Part shown: positions 8,678-18,600 of the stretch, piece after piece
How the letters are laid out: each line of letters starts with the position of its first letter
Numbering within the stretch: position 1 is the stretch's first letter
NCBI RefSeq assembly: GCF_016100455.1
Contig: NZ_JACFSK010000001.1
Location: 2,461,771 to 2,525,770 of the forward strand
Direction: 5' to 3'
Length of the DNA: 64,000 bases
Source of the DNA: Bartonella sp. M0283
Lineage (GTDB): Bacteria > Pseudomonadota > Alphaproteobacteria > Rhizobiales > Rhizobiaceae
The notes under the pieces: generated by a model
Database searches by the model: none
Told to the model about the DNA's origin: nothing
Seen by the model: the letters and a program-made list of their open reading frames with translations, nothing else
Position numbers and translations under genes: made by a program

Positions 8678-9391
8678 ATGCCGGGAATAGAATTAGCGAG
8701 TCCAGCGTCGGTAGGAATCTGGAGCCTGTTCATGCAGGCCAATTGGGTTGTAAAAGCTGTCATGATCGGCTTGCTATTGGCATCTATCTGGAGCTGGGCA
8801 ATCATTATTGATAAATTGATTGCCTATAGTCGCATTCGTCATGCGATGAACCGTTTCGAGCAGATTTTCTGGTCCGGCCAATCGCTTGAGGACTTGTATA
8901 GAAATTTGAGCGAAAGGCGGGTTTTTGGCATGGGAGCCATTTTTATGGCGGCTATGCGCGAGTGGAAAAAGTCTCTTGAAAAGGGTGCGCGCTCGCCGAT
9001 GGGTTTGCAAAGCCGTATTGATAAAGCTATGGATGTTGCACTTGCCCGCGAAAGCGACCGGATGGAATCGCGTTTAGGGTTTCTGGCAACAGTCGGCTCG
9101 GCAGGTCCATTCATTGGCCTCTTCGGAACGGTTGTTGGTATTATGAGTTCTTTCCAGTCCATTGCAGCCTCGAAGAATACATCCCTTGCTGTTGTCGCGC
9201 CCGGTATTGCGGAAGCTTTGTTGGCAACGGCTATTGGTCTTCTTGCTGCTATTCCGGCGGTTATTGCTTTCAATAAATTGTCGGGAGATGCGGGAAAAAT
9301 CACCGGTCGTCTTGAAGGCTTTGCCGACGAATTTTCAGCCATTCTTTCCCGCCAAATCGATGAGAAATTGACTTCTCGCCAGTCTTACTAA
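8678..9391 (+). CDS. tolQ: Tol-Pal motor protein TolQ
   Basis: Inner-membrane proton-channel subunit of the Tol-Pal complex, which pulls on the outer membrane during division. The 237-residue protein has the family layout: TM1 at about 24-48 after LFMQANWVVKAVM, a long cytoplasmic loop, then TM2/TM3 in the GSAGPFIGLFGTVVGIM and APGIAEALLATAIGL signature region that form the MotA/TolQ/ExbB domain. tolR starts 13 nt downstream, followed by tolA, tolB, pal and cpoB, which fixes the identity as TolQ rather than ExbB. GGGA precedes the ATG. Confidence 0.96.
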   Translation: MPGIELASPASVGIWSLFMQANWVVKAVMIGLLLASIWSWAIIIDKLIAYSRIRHAMNRFEQIFWSGQSLEDLYRNLSERRVFGMGAIFMAAMREWKKSLEKGARSPMGLQSRIDKAMDVALARESDRMESRLGFLATVGSAGPFIGLFGTVVGIMSSFQSIAASKNTSLAVVAPGIAEALLATAIGLLAAIPAVIAFNKLSGDAGKITGRLEGFADEFSAILSRQIDEKLTSRQSY

Positions 9392-9404
9392 AAGGAATTC
9401 TGAG

Positions 9405-9866
9405 ATGGGTATGGCTGTAGGAAGTTCCGGTGGTTCAAAACGGCGTGGTCGCCGTGGCGGTGCGCCGCGTCGTGGCTTGATGAGTGAAATCAACGTGACA
9501 CCATTTGTCGATGTGATGCTCGTTCTGTTAATTATTTTTATGGTTTCGGCACCATTGCTTGTTAATGGTGTGCCGCTTGATTTACCGAAGACGCAAGCCG
9601 GCCCCGTCAATACCGAAACAAAACCTTTGACAGTTTCCATTAACGATCAGGGGCGCCTTGCCGTCAATGAGGAATATTATGATACGCCGGATGAAGTTGT
9701 TGCAAAATTGAAAGCGGTTACAGAATCAGGCGGTGATGCTTCCAAGCAACGTATTTTTGTTCGCGGAGCAAAAACAGTAGAATACCAGAAGGTTCTTGAC
9801 CTTCTCGCAATCATTCAGAAAGCAGGCTTTACCAATGTTGCATTGGCAAGTCTGCCACAACAGTAA
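9405..9866 (+). CDS. tolR: Tol-Pal motor protein TolR
   Basis: A 153-residue bitopic inner-membrane protein of the ExbD/TolR family. A strongly basic Gly-rich cytoplasmic tail (SKRRGRRGGAPRRG) precedes INVTPFVDVMLVLLIIFM, in which the Asp is the proton-coupled residue of the motor. The periplasmic domain binds peptidoglycan in characterised homologues. AAGGAA lies just before the ATG. Located between tolQ and tolA. Confidence 0.95.
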   Translation: MGMAVGSSGGSKRRGRRGGAPRRGLMSEINVTPFVDVMLVLLIIFMVSAPLLVNGVPLDLPKTQAGPVNTETKPLTVSINDQGRLAVNEEYYDTPDEVVAKLKAVTESGGDASKQRIFVRGAKTVEYQKVLDLLAIIQKAGFTNVALASLPQQ

Positions 9867-9887
9867 AATTGGCGATAAACTGATATT

Positions 9888-10937
9888 ATGAAAGCAGGTC
9901 TGGCAACATCGGTAGCGGCACATGCCCTGATTCTTACCTGGGGGCTTATCAGCCTTTCCTCGCCGGCCGATTTTAATGCGGAGGTAACCGAAGCTTTGCC
10001 GGTTTCTCTGGTGCCGATCGCCGAAACGACTTCGATACAAAAGGGCGAGTTGACAGCATCCAAAGAGAATAAAGCCGCACCGAAACCGACCACAAAACCG
10101 GTTGAAAAACCCGATGCCGAGCATGTCGGCGATGGCAAGGTTGATAATGAAGCGCCATTAAAGCCCAAGGAAAAAGATCGCGATGTCGATGCAACACCGC
10201 CGCCTTCGGGCACACCAGACGCGGATCCGAATCCCGTTCCACCTACAAAAACGCCCGAAACAAAGCCGGACAATACTCCGAAACCTGAAGAAAAACCGAA
10301 GGTAGAAGAACAGAAACCGGAAGAAAGTAAACCGGATAAGGCCGAGCCGAAACCGGAAGAATCGGCCGATGCGACCGAACCAGCTAGCGAGCCGAAGAAG
10401 GATCCTTTCCCGAATTTGCCGGAAAAAGCACCTTTGCCGACAGCCAAACCGAAACCGGCGGAGCCTAAGCCTGCTGTAAAAGCCAAAGGTGAAAGTGTCG
10501 ATGATATTCTGGCAATGAATGAAAAGGCCTTGATTGATAAAACGCGCACATCCGGCGGTGGTGCTGCCCGTTCGCAAGGGCCTGCGGGTTTTGGTGCCAA
10601 GAAAAATATCGGCAATGGTCAGGATGTTGGTCAGACACTCGTTAATGCGGCAACAAGCTGTATCACCAAAAACTTGAAATTGGCCGCCCTCGGTGGCGGG
10701 GTCGCGGGAGAAAATCCGGTTGCAGAAGCCAAGTTTAATTTGAGCATAGAGGGTAAAGTTGTCGGTGAACCGATCATTACCGGAATGAGTGGCAACCCTA
10801 ATAAAGTGGACTTGCTGATTAACCAGACACGCGCGGCCATATTTGCCTGTCAGCCGTTCGAGGATTTGCCACGTGACCAATATGACAAATGGGGTCAGGG
10901 ATTTGATTTGAAAATCGACCCGTTCAACTCGTTCTGA
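9888..10937 (+). CDS. tolA: TolA cell-envelope protein
   Basis: A 349-residue protein with an N-terminal signal anchor (GLATSVAAHALILTWGLI), a long Pro/Lys/Glu-rich extended region (about 60-205) and a C-terminal globular domain (about 240-349) with a Cys pair (ATSCITKN, AIFACQPF) as in TolA domain III. TolA links TolQR in the inner membrane to TolB/Pal at the outer membrane. The middle region is low-complexity PKP/EKP repeats instead of the Ala-rich helix of enterobacteria, typical for Alphaproteobacteria. Starts 21 nt after tolR. Confidence 0.92.
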   Translation: MKAGLATSVAAHALILTWGLISLSSPADFNAEVTEALPVSLVPIAETTSIQKGELTASKENKAAPKPTTKPVEKPDAEHVGDGKVDNEAPLKPKEKDRDVDATPPPSGTPDADPNPVPPTKTPETKPDNTPKPEEKPKVEEQKPEESKPDKAEPKPEESADATEPASEPKKDPFPNLPEKAPLPTAKPKPAEPKPAVKAKGESVDDILAMNEKALIDKTRTSGGGAARSQGPAGFGAKKNIGNGQDVGQTLVNAATSCITKNLKLAALGGGVAGENPVAEAKFNLSIEGKVVGEPIITGMSGNPNKVDLLINQTRAAIFACQPFEDLPRDQYDKWGQGFDLKIDPFNSF

Positions 10938-11319
10938 TCGTGGCGATGTATTTTTGTGACGCGATTAAACAAAGTAAACAACTTTAGGAGAGATAACCGA
11001 CTTTGCTATTCGCCAATGGTGTTGATGAAATAATTTCTTCATAATGGCGGAAAACAGTTTTCGATGTTCAGGTTTTTTCGATTGCATATCCGGTTTCCAG
11101 CTTGGCAAAATTGTCTGATGGCAATGATAATAGCGGCAGAAAACAAGACGTTGCTCGAAAATGGTCATAAGGTATTGGAAAGGTCGGTAAGGATCTGATG
11201 GGAAAGGGCTTGGAAACGGTTTTTCAAACAAGTCTTGTCATGATTGAAAAGCTGTTCATGCAATTGGAATAAACATCCGGAATTTTTACGATTCCGATAC
11301 AAAAAAGAAGTAAGGTCGA
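10938..11319. other. Gap between tolA and tolB
   Basis: About 380 nt with no credible gene. A short inverted repeat (GATGAAAT...) lies near 11020-11040. A minus-strand reading frame here lacks a ribosome-binding site and any family likeness. The separation suggests that tolB may have its own promoter, but I could not fix one. Confidence 0.5.
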
Positions 11320-12672
11320 ATGCTTCAGGGCAACGGAAAGAAAATGGTTTCTTCGATGATTAAGAAAAATAAGCGCCTTTATATTTTTGTTTTTTTGTCA
11401 ATGGTTTTGCCATTTTTAAGCTGGCAAACCTCTTTTGCGCAATTGAAAGGAACTGTCTCGTCGGCCGATTTTAACCCGATTCCCATTGCAGTTACCGATT
11501 TTATTGCCGGTGACCAGATGGGCGTACAGATTTCCTCGGTCGTAACTGCCGACCTTGAACGCTCCGGTCTTTTCAAGCCGATTGACAAATCGTCATTTCT
11601 GGAACGTATTTCCAATCCGGATGTACAACCGCGGTTCCCCGATTGGCAACAAATCAACGCACAAGGTTTGGTAACCGGCCGTGTCACAAAAGAAGCAGAC
11701 GGGCGTTTGCGGGTCGAATTCCGCTTGTGGGATGTTTATGGTGGCAAACAGCTTGAAGGCCGCCAGTTCTATGCAACGCCCCAAACCTGGCGTCGCGTTG
11801 CCCATATTATCGCCGATGCCATTTACACAAAGATGACCGGTGAAAAGGGTTATTTTGATACGCGCATTGTATTCGTTGATGAAACAGGTGCAGCAAATGC
11901 ACGTGTCAAACGTCTTGCTATTATGGATCAGGACGGGGCAAATCTTACCTATATCTCGAACGGTCGCGAGCTCGTTCTAACGCCACGTTTTTCACCAAGC
12001 CGTCAGGAAATTACCTATATGGCTTATGCCGGTAACAATGTCCCGAAGGTTTATTTGCAACAAATCGAAACCGGTCAGCGTGAACTTGTCGGTACTTTTC
12101 CGAACATGACTATTGCGCCGCGTTTTTCACCGGATGGTCAAAAGGTGATTATGAGTCTGTTGCAGGATAATGGCAGCGCCAATCTTTACACAATGGATTT
12201 GCGTTCACGTTCGACAACACGTCTCACGACAACGCCGGCGATCGATACATCGGCTTCCTATTCTCCGGATGGAACCCAGATTGTTTTTGAGTCCGACCGT
12301 GGAGGAAAACCGCAAATCTATGTCATGAATACAGATGGTAGCAACCAGCACCGTATTTCGTTCGGAGATGGCAGCTATTCAACGCCGGTCTGGTCACCCC
12401 GTGGCGATTATATTGCCTTCACCAAGCAGTCGCAGGGGCAATTTTCAATCGGTGTTATGAAGCCCGACGGGCAGGGTGAACGCTTGTTGACATCAGGCTT
12501 TCATAATGAAGGTCCGACATGGGCACCGAACGGTCGCGTTATCATGTTCTTCCGGCAAAATCAGGGGCAGCAGCCAAAGCTCTATACGATTGATATAACC
12601 GGACGCAATGAACGTGTGTTACCAACACCCAATGGTGCATCCGATCCGGCCTGGTCGCCATTGCTCGATTAG
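11320..12672 (+). CDS. tolB: Tol-Pal periplasmic protein TolB
   Basis: Periplasmic beta-propeller that interacts with Pal and TolA. A signal peptide is present (basic KKNKRLYIF then hydrophobic core, cleavage near SFAQ). The N-terminal alpha/beta domain contains [12 protein letters not shown]; the C-terminal six-bladed propeller shows WD40-like PD40 repeats such as [32 protein letters not shown] and [12 protein letters not shown]. The ATG at 11320 is preceded by TAAGG; ATG codons at 11344 and 11356 are alternative starts, giving a shorter n-region. Confidence 0.95.
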   Translation: MLQGNGKKMVSSMIKKNKRLYIFVFLSMVLPFLSWQTSFAQLKGTVSSADFNPIPIAVTDFIAGDQMGVQISSVVTADLERSGLFKPIDKSSFLERISNPDVQPRFPDWQQINAQGLVTGRVTKEADGRLRVEFRLWDVYGGKQLEGRQFYATPQTWRRVAHIIADAIYTKMTGEKGYFDTRIVFVDETGAANARVKRLAIMDQDGANLTYISNGRELVLTPRFSPSRQEITYMAYAGNNVPKVYLQQIETGQRELVGTFPNMTIAPRFSPDGQKVIMSLLQDNGSANLYTMDLRSRSTTRLTTTPAIDTSASYSPDGTQIVFESDRGGKPQIYVMNTDGSNQHRISFGDGSYSTPVWSPRGDYIAFTKQSQGQFSIGVMKPDGQGERLLTSGFHNEGPTWAPNGRVIMFFRQNQGQQPKLYTIDITGRNERVLPTPNGASDPAWSPLLD

Positions 12673-12780
12673 GAATTTTATATCAAGCTTATCAAGCGGA
12701 AAGGCCATAAGCTTTCAATTTCTTGACGGCATCAATTGACCTTTCCGGCTTGCTACAAGAAGGTATTTTTCAAAATACCG

Positions 12781-12816
12781 AACACCGTTTCAAAGAATTG
12801 AAACGGTGTTTTTATT
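12781..12816 (+). terminator. Rho-independent terminator downstream of tolB
   Basis: ACACCGTTTCA and TGAAACGGTGT form an 11-bp stem with a short AT loop, followed by a T-rich tract; about 110 nt after the tolB stop. Confidence 0.85.
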
Positions 12817-12946
12817 TACCGGCTTTCTTGAACAACTTGCTATTGGACTTTTTACTCATTTCGCGCTAAGGAAAATCACATCTGCCGTCTTTCCGCCTCA
12901 ATCAGCGAGCAACCGGTGGATTTGTATTTTTTATAAAAAGTGATGC

Positions 12947-12963
12947 GTAAGTATTCATTAACC
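12947..12963 (+). promoter_or_regulatory. CtrA-like site upstream of pal
   Basis: GTAA, seven bases, then TTAACC; seven of eight consensus bases for the alphaproteobacterial cell-cycle regulator CtrA. It lies about 80 bp before the pal start codon. Sequence match only. Confidence 0.35.
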
Positions 12964-13041
12964 ATGCGTGTTGAGAGCTTTTTAAGCAAATCAAGCTAAA
13001 AGCCTTGAAATCAACCGCTAACTTTTAAGGAGTCTCGGCAC

Positions 13042-13533
13042 ATGGGCCGTTTCCAAAAACTTGCTCGCAATCCGCTTGCTATAGCATTTGTCCTATCGCT
13101 AACTCTCGCTGGCTGCGCCAAACACGGCCTGAATGACCCGAATGCGTTGGGACTGAACAACGCAAAACCGGGATCAGCGCAGGACTTTACAGTCAACGTT
13201 GGTGACCGCGTATTCTTTGATCTTGATTCATCCAGCATTCGTGCAGATGCCCAGCAGACATTGACACGTCAGGCACAATGGTTGCAGCGTTATCCGCAAT
13301 ACACCATCACTGTTGAAGGTCATGCCGATGAACGTGGCACACGCGAATACAATATCGCTCTTGGTCAGCGTCGTGCTGTTGCCGCCCGCGATTATTTGAT
13401 TTCACAAGGTGTTGCCGCGAACCGCATGCGGACCATTTCCTATGGTAAGGAACGTCCGGTTGCTGTTTGTGATGCTCCGCAGTGCTGGAACCAGAACCGT
13501 CGCGCTGTTACAGTCTTGAACAACGCACGCTAA
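13042..13533 (+). CDS. pal: Peptidoglycan-associated lipoprotein Pal
   Basis: A 163-residue outer-membrane lipoprotein. The lipobox LAGC gives acylation at the Cys of AGCAKHG. The C-terminal OmpA-like peptidoglycan-binding domain is complete: VFFDLDSSSIRADAQ, TVEGHADERGTREYNIALG and RMRTISYGKERPVA, with the Asp/Arg pair that binds diaminopimelate. A disulphide may form from CDAPQCW. It anchors the outer membrane to peptidoglycan and receives TolA/TolB. TTTAAGGAG lies before the ATG. Confidence 0.96.
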   Translation: MGRFQKLARNPLAIAFVLSLTLAGCAKHGLNDPNALGLNNAKPGSAQDFTVNVGDRVFFDLDSSSIRADAQQTLTRQAQWLQRYPQYTITVEGHADERGTREYNIALGQRRAVAARDYLISQGVAANRMRTISYGKERPVAVCDAPQCWNQNRRAVTVLNNAR

Positions 13534-13555
13534 TTTACATTTTTATTCCAATGTC

Positions 13556-13587
13556 AAAAACGGCCCTGTCAAGGGCCGTTTTTTTTG
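13556..13587 (+). terminator. Rho-independent terminator of pal
   Basis: AACGGCCCT and AGGGCCGTT arms with a GTCA loop, followed by an uninterrupted T-tract, 25 nt after the pal stop codon. Confidence 0.93.
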
Positions 13588-13648
13588 TCAAACTTCCGCC
13601 GAAGTTGGTTGATAACCAAAATTGATACGAACATAAAAGGACAAAGCT

Positions 13649-14698
13649 ATGGGTTTTCTTTCTTCCCCGCATTTATTGGCATGTTCGGTAAAACGTTTGG
13701 CTACAACGGTTATACTCGCTCAGGCTCTATCGTGGTCGGTGCTGGTGCCTTGTTATAGCGCGTCGTCAGAGCAAGGCGGATCGTCATTTGCAAACGGGCT
13801 TTTTCCTTTTGGCAAGAAAAAAACAGTTGAAAGCCAAACCGTACAAATGTCTCCGCAACCCGATAGCCGCGTTACCGATCTTCAACAACAGGTGCGTGAA
13901 CTTACAGGAAAAGTAGAAGAGCTCAACTTTATGGTTCTGCAAATGCAGGAACAATTGCGGCAATTGCAGGGAGGCTCGGCGAGCTCTTCTGGTTCGACCC
14001 AACAGCCGTCATCGCCGCAACAAGCCCAGTCACTGCCATCGTCATCGCAGTCATCTGCGGCGACAGCCAATACTGGCAAGTCTGTTACCGGGAACGCAGT
14101 TGAAGGGTCTACGGGAAACAGTGTCCCTCAAAACAGCGAAAATGGACAAAAAATAAATCCGCAAGAAGCGCCTAAAGATCTCGGCTCGATTGAATTTGAC
14201 AAGAATGGCAATGTTCTTAATGGAAGTGTCAATAAGGATGCAATAGACACCGGTGCTCAAGGCCAATCGGGTACACAAACCGCAACAGCATTGCCGACAG
14301 TTCCGCAAACGGCCAGTGCAAAAGAACTTTATGATATCGGTTACAAAAATATTCTTGCCGGTGATTACCGCTCAGCCGAAGCCGATTTCCGTGCTTTTCA
14401 GGAGCGCTATTCCACTGACCCGCAAATAGCGGACGCAAGTTTCTGGCTTGGCGAATCTCTTTTCGGTCAGAAGCGCTATCGTGAAGCGGCACAAGCCTAT
14501 ATTGATGTGCAGCGTAATTACAAAGATTCACCGCGTGGACCGGAAAATCTGTTGAAACTTGGTATGAGCATGGCTCATCTTGATGAACAGAAAGTGGCTT
14601 GCGCAACCTTTGCCGAAGTGACAAAACGTTACAAAACTGTAGATCCGGCAGTTTTGAAACGTGTCAAGGACGAGCAAAGTCGCAACAAGTGTCAATAA
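13649..14698 (+). CDS. cpoB: Cell division coordinator CpoB (YbgF)
   Basis: A 349-residue periplasmic protein. An N-terminal signal peptide is followed by a coiled coil at about 72-110 (LQQQVRELTGKVEELNFMVL), a Ser/Gln-rich linker (about 112-200) and a C-terminal TPR domain (about 220-345: AKELYDIGYKNILAGDY, DASFWLGESLFGQKRYREA). CpoB couples Tol-Pal constriction with septal peptidoglycan synthesis in E. coli. It follows pal after a terminator, has AAAGGA before the ATG, and its 3' end overlaps the tilS start. Confidence 0.92.
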   Translation: MGFLSSPHLLACSVKRLATTVILAQALSWSVLVPCYSASSEQGGSSFANGLFPFGKKKTVESQTVQMSPQPDSRVTDLQQQVRELTGKVEELNFMVLQMQEQLRQLQGGSASSSGSTQQPSSPQQAQSLPSSSQSSAATANTGKSVTGNAVEGSTGNSVPQNSENGQKINPQEAPKDLGSIEFDKNGNVLNGSVNKDAIDTGAQGQSGTQTATALPTVPQTASAKELYDIGYKNILAGDYRSAEADFRAFQERYSTDPQIADASFWLGESLFGQKRYREAAQAYIDVQRNYKDSPRGPENLLKLGMSMAHLDEQKVACATFAEVTKRYKTVDPAVLKRVKDEQSRNKCQ

Positions 14699-16038
14699 TA
14701 GATTTCAAAAAACTCTTTCAGCCTTCAGATTTCGAAAACTGTAAAATAGTTATTGCTGCGGTTTCCGGGGGTGGGGATTCAACGTCTCTCCTGTTTCTTC
14801 TGCGTGACTATCTGAAAGGTCTTGCAAATCCCCCCGAACTTCTCGCTGTCACAGTTGACCACCGTTTACGGCCTGAATCAGCCGCTGAGGCCGAAGAAGT
14901 CGGAAAATTATGTGATCGTCTTCACGTGAGACATGAGACGGTTTGCTGGGCAGATGCGAAACCTCAAACAGCTTTGTCCCATGAAGCGAGAATAGCACGT
15001 TATGGTTTGCTCTTTTCTGTTGCTGAAAAAGTCGGTGCGAGTGTCATTATGACCGGTCATACTTTGAATGATCAGGCAGAAACTTATGAAATGCGGTTGC
15101 ATCGCGGTAGCCATCGCGGCCTTGCCTGTATGCCACGAGAATCGCTTCTCATGCGCAAAATACGCTTGATCCGGCCTCTCCTCGGAGTGAAACGGCAAGA
15201 GTTGCGTGAATATTTACGCTCCATTAAACAGGATTGGATTGACGACCCGACAAATGAAAATCCGCATTATGAACGGGTACGCATTCGCAAACGCCTCAAA
15301 GACGAGGATGTTGATGCCATTGCAAAAAAAGTTGATGAAGCGGCAATTTTCAGGCGCACACAAAGTAAAGCCGCAGCCGATCTCATCGGTAAACTCGACA
15401 TTACAATGCAACATGCCTTATGTACAATTAGCGCGGTTTCGGACGAACAGTTGAATGACTCGCAATTTCCTTTTGTCATGGGGGCTCTCTCTTCCATCAT
15501 TGGGGGGGCGCAGGTTCTTGCAAGCGATTCGCAAGTTGATTTCCTGAAAACCCAGCTCATGAAGAAACGGACGACACTTTATCATTTTACTTTGCTTGGA
15601 ACGGTGATCGAGCTCAACGGCAAAAATATCAGATTGTGGCGCGAAGCGAGAAACCAGGCAGCGAGTGTCGCCGCTGCCCATTCTTCGATCATTTGGGATG
15701 GACGCTATCGTATTGATAACCGGTCGGACAATGCTGTACGGGTAAATGTTCCCTCTCTTTGCGATATAAAGTCCGTAGCGCGGGAAGAAGATATAAACAC
15801 CCGTTCGATCCATTTTTTGTCACTACAGACTGCATTGGCAATTTTCAGCCGTTCAGGAATTGATATTCCGGCTCTTACCGGAAAACTTGTTCATGCCGAA
15901 AATCTCACCTGCAAGAGATTCATGCGTCCGTTCGGTTGGCTGATCTCTTCTGATGATTACCCGCTTTTTGAAATATTAAGCCGTTTTTTTGAAATGACAT
16001 TGTCGACATCGCAAGAAAATGACCAAAAAGCTGGATGA
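14689..16038 (+). CDS. tilS: tRNA(Ile)-lysidine synthase
   Basis: ATP-dependent attachment of lysine to C34 of tRNA-Ile(CAU), converting it to AUA-decoding. The PP-loop SGGGDS (about 26-31) and the family motifs VDHRLRPES, TGHTLNDQAET and MRLHRGSHRGLACM are clear. I place the start at GTG 14689, overlapping the last ten bases of cpoB, because in-frame sequence upstream lies fully inside cpoB; no strong ribosome-binding site is seen, so coupling with cpoB translation is likely. Length of 449 residues fits the family with its C-terminal extension. Confidence 0.9.
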   Translation: MSIIDFKKLFQPSDFENCKIVIAAVSGGGDSTSLLFLLRDYLKGLANPPELLAVTVDHRLRPESAAEAEEVGKLCDRLHVRHETVCWADAKPQTALSHEARIARYGLLFSVAEKVGASVIMTGHTLNDQAETYEMRLHRGSHRGLACMPRESLLMRKIRLIRPLLGVKRQELREYLRSIKQDWIDDPTNENPHYERVRIRKRLKDEDVDAIAKKVDEAAIFRRTQSKAAADLIGKLDITMQHALCTISAVSDEQLNDSQFPFVMGALSSIIGGAQVLASDSQVDFLKTQLMKKRTTLYHFTLLGTVIELNGKNIRLWREARNQAASVAAAHSSIIWDGRYRIDNRSDNAVRVNVPSLCDIKSVAREEDINTRSIHFLSLQTALAIFSRSGIDIPALTGKLVHAENLTCKRFMRPFGWLISSDDYPLFEILSRFFEMTLSTSQENDQKAG

Positions 16039-16109
16039 AACATTATGAAAAGCTCATGTTCAGCCTTGGCAAGGCAACCTCAAGCACATATGTTACAATA
16101 AAATTTATC

Positions 16110-16142
16110 CAATAGAGCGTAATAGCCAATAGAGCGTAATAG
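16110..16142. repeat. Tandem 16-bp duplication upstream of ftsH
   Basis: Two identical copies of CAATAGAGCGTAATAG separated by one C (period 17). They end 16 nt before the ftsH start codon, so they shape its translation-initiation region. Confidence 0.92.
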
Positions 16143-16158
16143 ATTGAGTGGACCTAAT

Positions 16159-18336
16159 ATGAATCCAAATTATCGTTCCTTCCTGATATGGGGGATCATC
16201 GCACTCTTATTGATTACTTTATTTTCGTTTTTTAACGGAAATAGTCAGCAGGGTGGCACAGGAGAGATAACGTATTCAGATTTTCTGAAGCGGGTCGATA
16301 ATAAAGAAATCAAAACTGTTACCATTCAAGGTCAACGTTTGACCGGCATCACAAACGATAACAGAACGGTTCTTTCCTTTGCACCCAATGATCCCGGTCT
16401 TGTCACTCGTCTTGAAAGCAAAAACGTCAATGTCAGAGCCCAGCCGGAAAGCACGGGCAATAGCACATTTATGAATTTGCTCATCACGCTTCTGCCGGTT
16501 GTCATTCTTATCGGCGTGTGGATTTTCTTTATGCGTCAGATGCAAGGGGGTGCACGCGGAGCGATGGGCTTTGGTAAATCCAAGGCAAAATTGCTCACCG
16601 AAGCGCATGGTCGTGTGACTTTCAAGGATGTCGCTGGCGTCGACGAAGCCAAACAGGATTTACAGGAAATTGTCGAATTTTTGCGTGAACCACAAAAGTT
16701 CCAGCGTCTTGGCGGTCGTATTCCACGCGGTGTTTTGCTTGTCGGCCCTCCCGGAACCGGTAAAACATTGCTCGCCCGTTCCGTTGCCGGTGAAGCCAAT
16801 GTGCCGTTCTTCACAATTTCCGGTTCCGATTTTGTCGAAATGTTTGTCGGTGTTGGTGCCAGTCGCGTTCGCGACATGTTCGAACAGGCAAAAAAGAATG
16901 CACCATGTATCATTTTCATTGATGAAATCGATGCTGTCGGTCGTCACCGTGGTGCCGGTTTCGGCGGTGGCAATGATGAACGTGAACAGACATTGAACCA
17001 GCTCCTTGTTGAAATGGACGGGTTCGAGCCGAATGAAAGCATTATTCTGATTGCCGCAACCAACCGTCCCGATGTTCTTGATCCGGCATTGTTGCGTCCG
17101 GGTCGTTTTGACCGGCAGGTGGTTGTTCCCAATCCGGACGTTGCAGGACGTGAGGAAATTCTTAAAGTCCATGTTCGCAATGTGCCTTTGGCACCCAATG
17201 TCGACTTGAAGATTGTAGCGCGCGGTACACCCGGATTTTCCGGTGCCGATTTGATGAACCTTGTCAATGAAGCAGCACTTATGGCGGCACGGCGCGACAA
17301 ACGCCTGGTCACCATGCAGGAATTCGAGGATGCCAAAGATAAGGTCATGATGGGGGCCGAACGCCATTCCGCCATGACACCGGCAGAAAAAGAGCTGACA
17401 GCATTTCACGAAGCCGGACACGCCATTATTGCAATCAATATGCCGGCAGCCGATCCTGTGCACAAAGCAACAATTGTCCCGCGTGGACGTGCACTCGGTA
17501 TGGTTATGCAATTGCCGGAAGGTGACAAATATTCGATGAGCTACCGCTACATGATTTCGCGTCTGGCAATCATGATGGGGGGCCGTGTTGCCGAAGAATT
17601 GAAATTCGGCAAGGATAATATCACTTCAGGCGCATCTTCCGACATTGAACAGGCAACAAAGCTTGCCCGTGCGATGGTCACACGTTGGGGCTTTTCCGAC
17701 GAACTCGGCAAGGTTACCTATGGCGAAAGTCAGGAAGATATGTATCTTCAAGGTGGTGGCCGTAACCAACAGGTTTCGGAAGAGACAGCAAGAGTTATTG
17801 ATTCTGAAATTCGTCGTCTTATTGACGAAGCCTATCAGACAGCAAAACAAACCTTGACGTCGAAGAAGAAACAATGGGTTGCTCTTGCCGAAGGTTTGCT
17901 TGAATACGAGACCCTTACAGGAGCCGAAATTCAGGAAGTCATCAACGGCAAACCGCCTTCACGTGATATGGGCAAGGATTCACCGACACCCCATGTCTCA
18001 AGTGTTCCGAAAGCCGGAAAAACGCCTGAAAAATCGAAAGCCGATCATGCAAAGTCGGTTGTTGTAAGGGCAAAAGCTGTTTCTCATTCGACCGATAAAG
18101 TTGATGAAAAGACAGAGGCTTCCGACAAGTCCGAAACAGAAAAAGCTGCGGTTGAGAAAAAGCCGACAAGGACCAGAAAGACGACCAAGACAACAAAGAC
18201 GGCAAAGACGACGGGGACAACAAAAACGTCAAAGTCGGAAAAGTCCGAAAAGCCGGTAAAAACAGTTGAAAAGCCGACTAAAAAATCGGCAGAAACAGAA
18301 ACCGGCACCGATAATACGGATGATAAGAAGGCCTGA
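16159..18336 (+). CDS. ftsH: ATP-dependent zinc metalloprotease FtsH
   Basis: Membrane-anchored AAA+ protease that degrades misassembled membrane proteins and regulators. From the ATG at 16159 the product has 725 residues: TM1 (about 7-25), periplasmic domain, TM2 (about 107-124), Walker A GPPGTGKT (196-203), Walker B IIFIDEID, second region of homology with RPGRFDRQ, and zinc motif HEAGH (417-421). The ATG matches the family N-terminus MNPNYR; an upstream TTG is less likely. The last 120 residues are an unusual Lys/Thr/Glu-rich, probably disordered tail ([18 protein letters not shown]). Confidence 0.95.
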   Translation: MNPNYRSFLIWGIIALLLITLFSFFNGNSQQGGTGEITYSDFLKRVDNKEIKTVTIQGQRLTGITNDNRTVLSFAPNDPGLVTRLESKNVNVRAQPESTGNSTFMNLLITLLPVVILIGVWIFFMRQMQGGARGAMGFGKSKAKLLTEAHGRVTFKDVAGVDEAKQDLQEIVEFLREPQKFQRLGGRIPRGVLLVGPPGTGKTLLARSVAGEANVPFFTISGSDFVEMFVGVGASRVRDMFEQAKKNAPCIIFIDEIDAVGRHRGAGFGGGNDEREQTLNQLLVEMDGFEPNESIILIAATNRPDVLDPALLRPGRFDRQVVVPNPDVAGREEILKVHVRNVPLAPNVDLKIVARGTPGFSGADLMNLVNEAALMAARRDKRLVTMQEFEDAKDKVMMGAERHSAMTPAEKELTAFHEAGHAIIAINMPAADPVHKATIVPRGRALGMVMQLPEGDKYSMSYRYMISRLAIMMGGRVAEELKFGKDNITSGASSDIEQATKLARAMVTRWGFSDELGKVTYGESQEDMYLQGGGRNQQVSEETARVIDSEIRRLIDEAYQTAKQTLTSKKKQWVALAEGLLEYETLTGAEIQEVINGKPPSRDMGKDSPTPHVSSVPKAGKTPEKSKADHAKSVVVRAKAVSHSTDKVDEKTEASDKSETEKAAVEKKPTRTRKTTKTTKTAKTTGTTKTSKSEKSEKPVKTVEKPTKKSAETETGTDNTDDKKA

Positions 18337-18355
18337 ACTTTATTTTAAAAAGTCT

Positions 18356-18391
18356 AAAGCGGCTTGATAAACTCAAGTCGCTTTTATTTTA
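18356..18391 (+). terminator. Rho-independent terminator of ftsH
   Basis: AAAGCGGCTTGA and TCAAGTCGCTTT arms (one G-T wobble) followed by TTATTTTA, 20 nt after the ftsH stop. Confidence 0.85.
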
Positions 18392-18528
18392 TTCAAGTGC
18401 CGCTATGTTAACCGTGTCTTGATTATTCCGGCCTTTATGACCTTTGTTGATCGAGGCAATGGTTGGTTTTTTGGTTAAAAATTGTTAGTTGGAACATTGA
18501 AAATCGTAGTATGAATGGCCGCCAGAAT

Positions 18529-18560
18529 TTTAACGAAATTTGAATTTAACGAAATTTGAA
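18529..18560. repeat. Perfect 16-bp tandem duplication upstream of glmM
   Basis: Two abutting identical copies of TTTAACGAAATTTGAA, ending 40 nt before the glmM start codon. Confidence 0.95.
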
Positions 18561-18600
18561 TTTTATTGAACCCGGAATTTTGTCGAAAAAGGAAAATATA

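Larger units (their letters stand above)
12673..13041. other. Intergenic region between tolB and pal
   Basis: Holds the tolB terminator (12781-12814) and the pal promoter region, including GTAA-N7-TTAACC at 12947-12963, one base off the CtrA consensus TTAA-N7-TTAA. No gene seen. pal is therefore probably transcribed on its own. Confidence 0.6.

Noticed and set aside
10965..11231. 88-residue minus-strand ORF between tolA and tolB
   Set aside because: Low-likelihood composition (His/Pro/Phe-rich), no ribosome-binding site, opposite to the operon.
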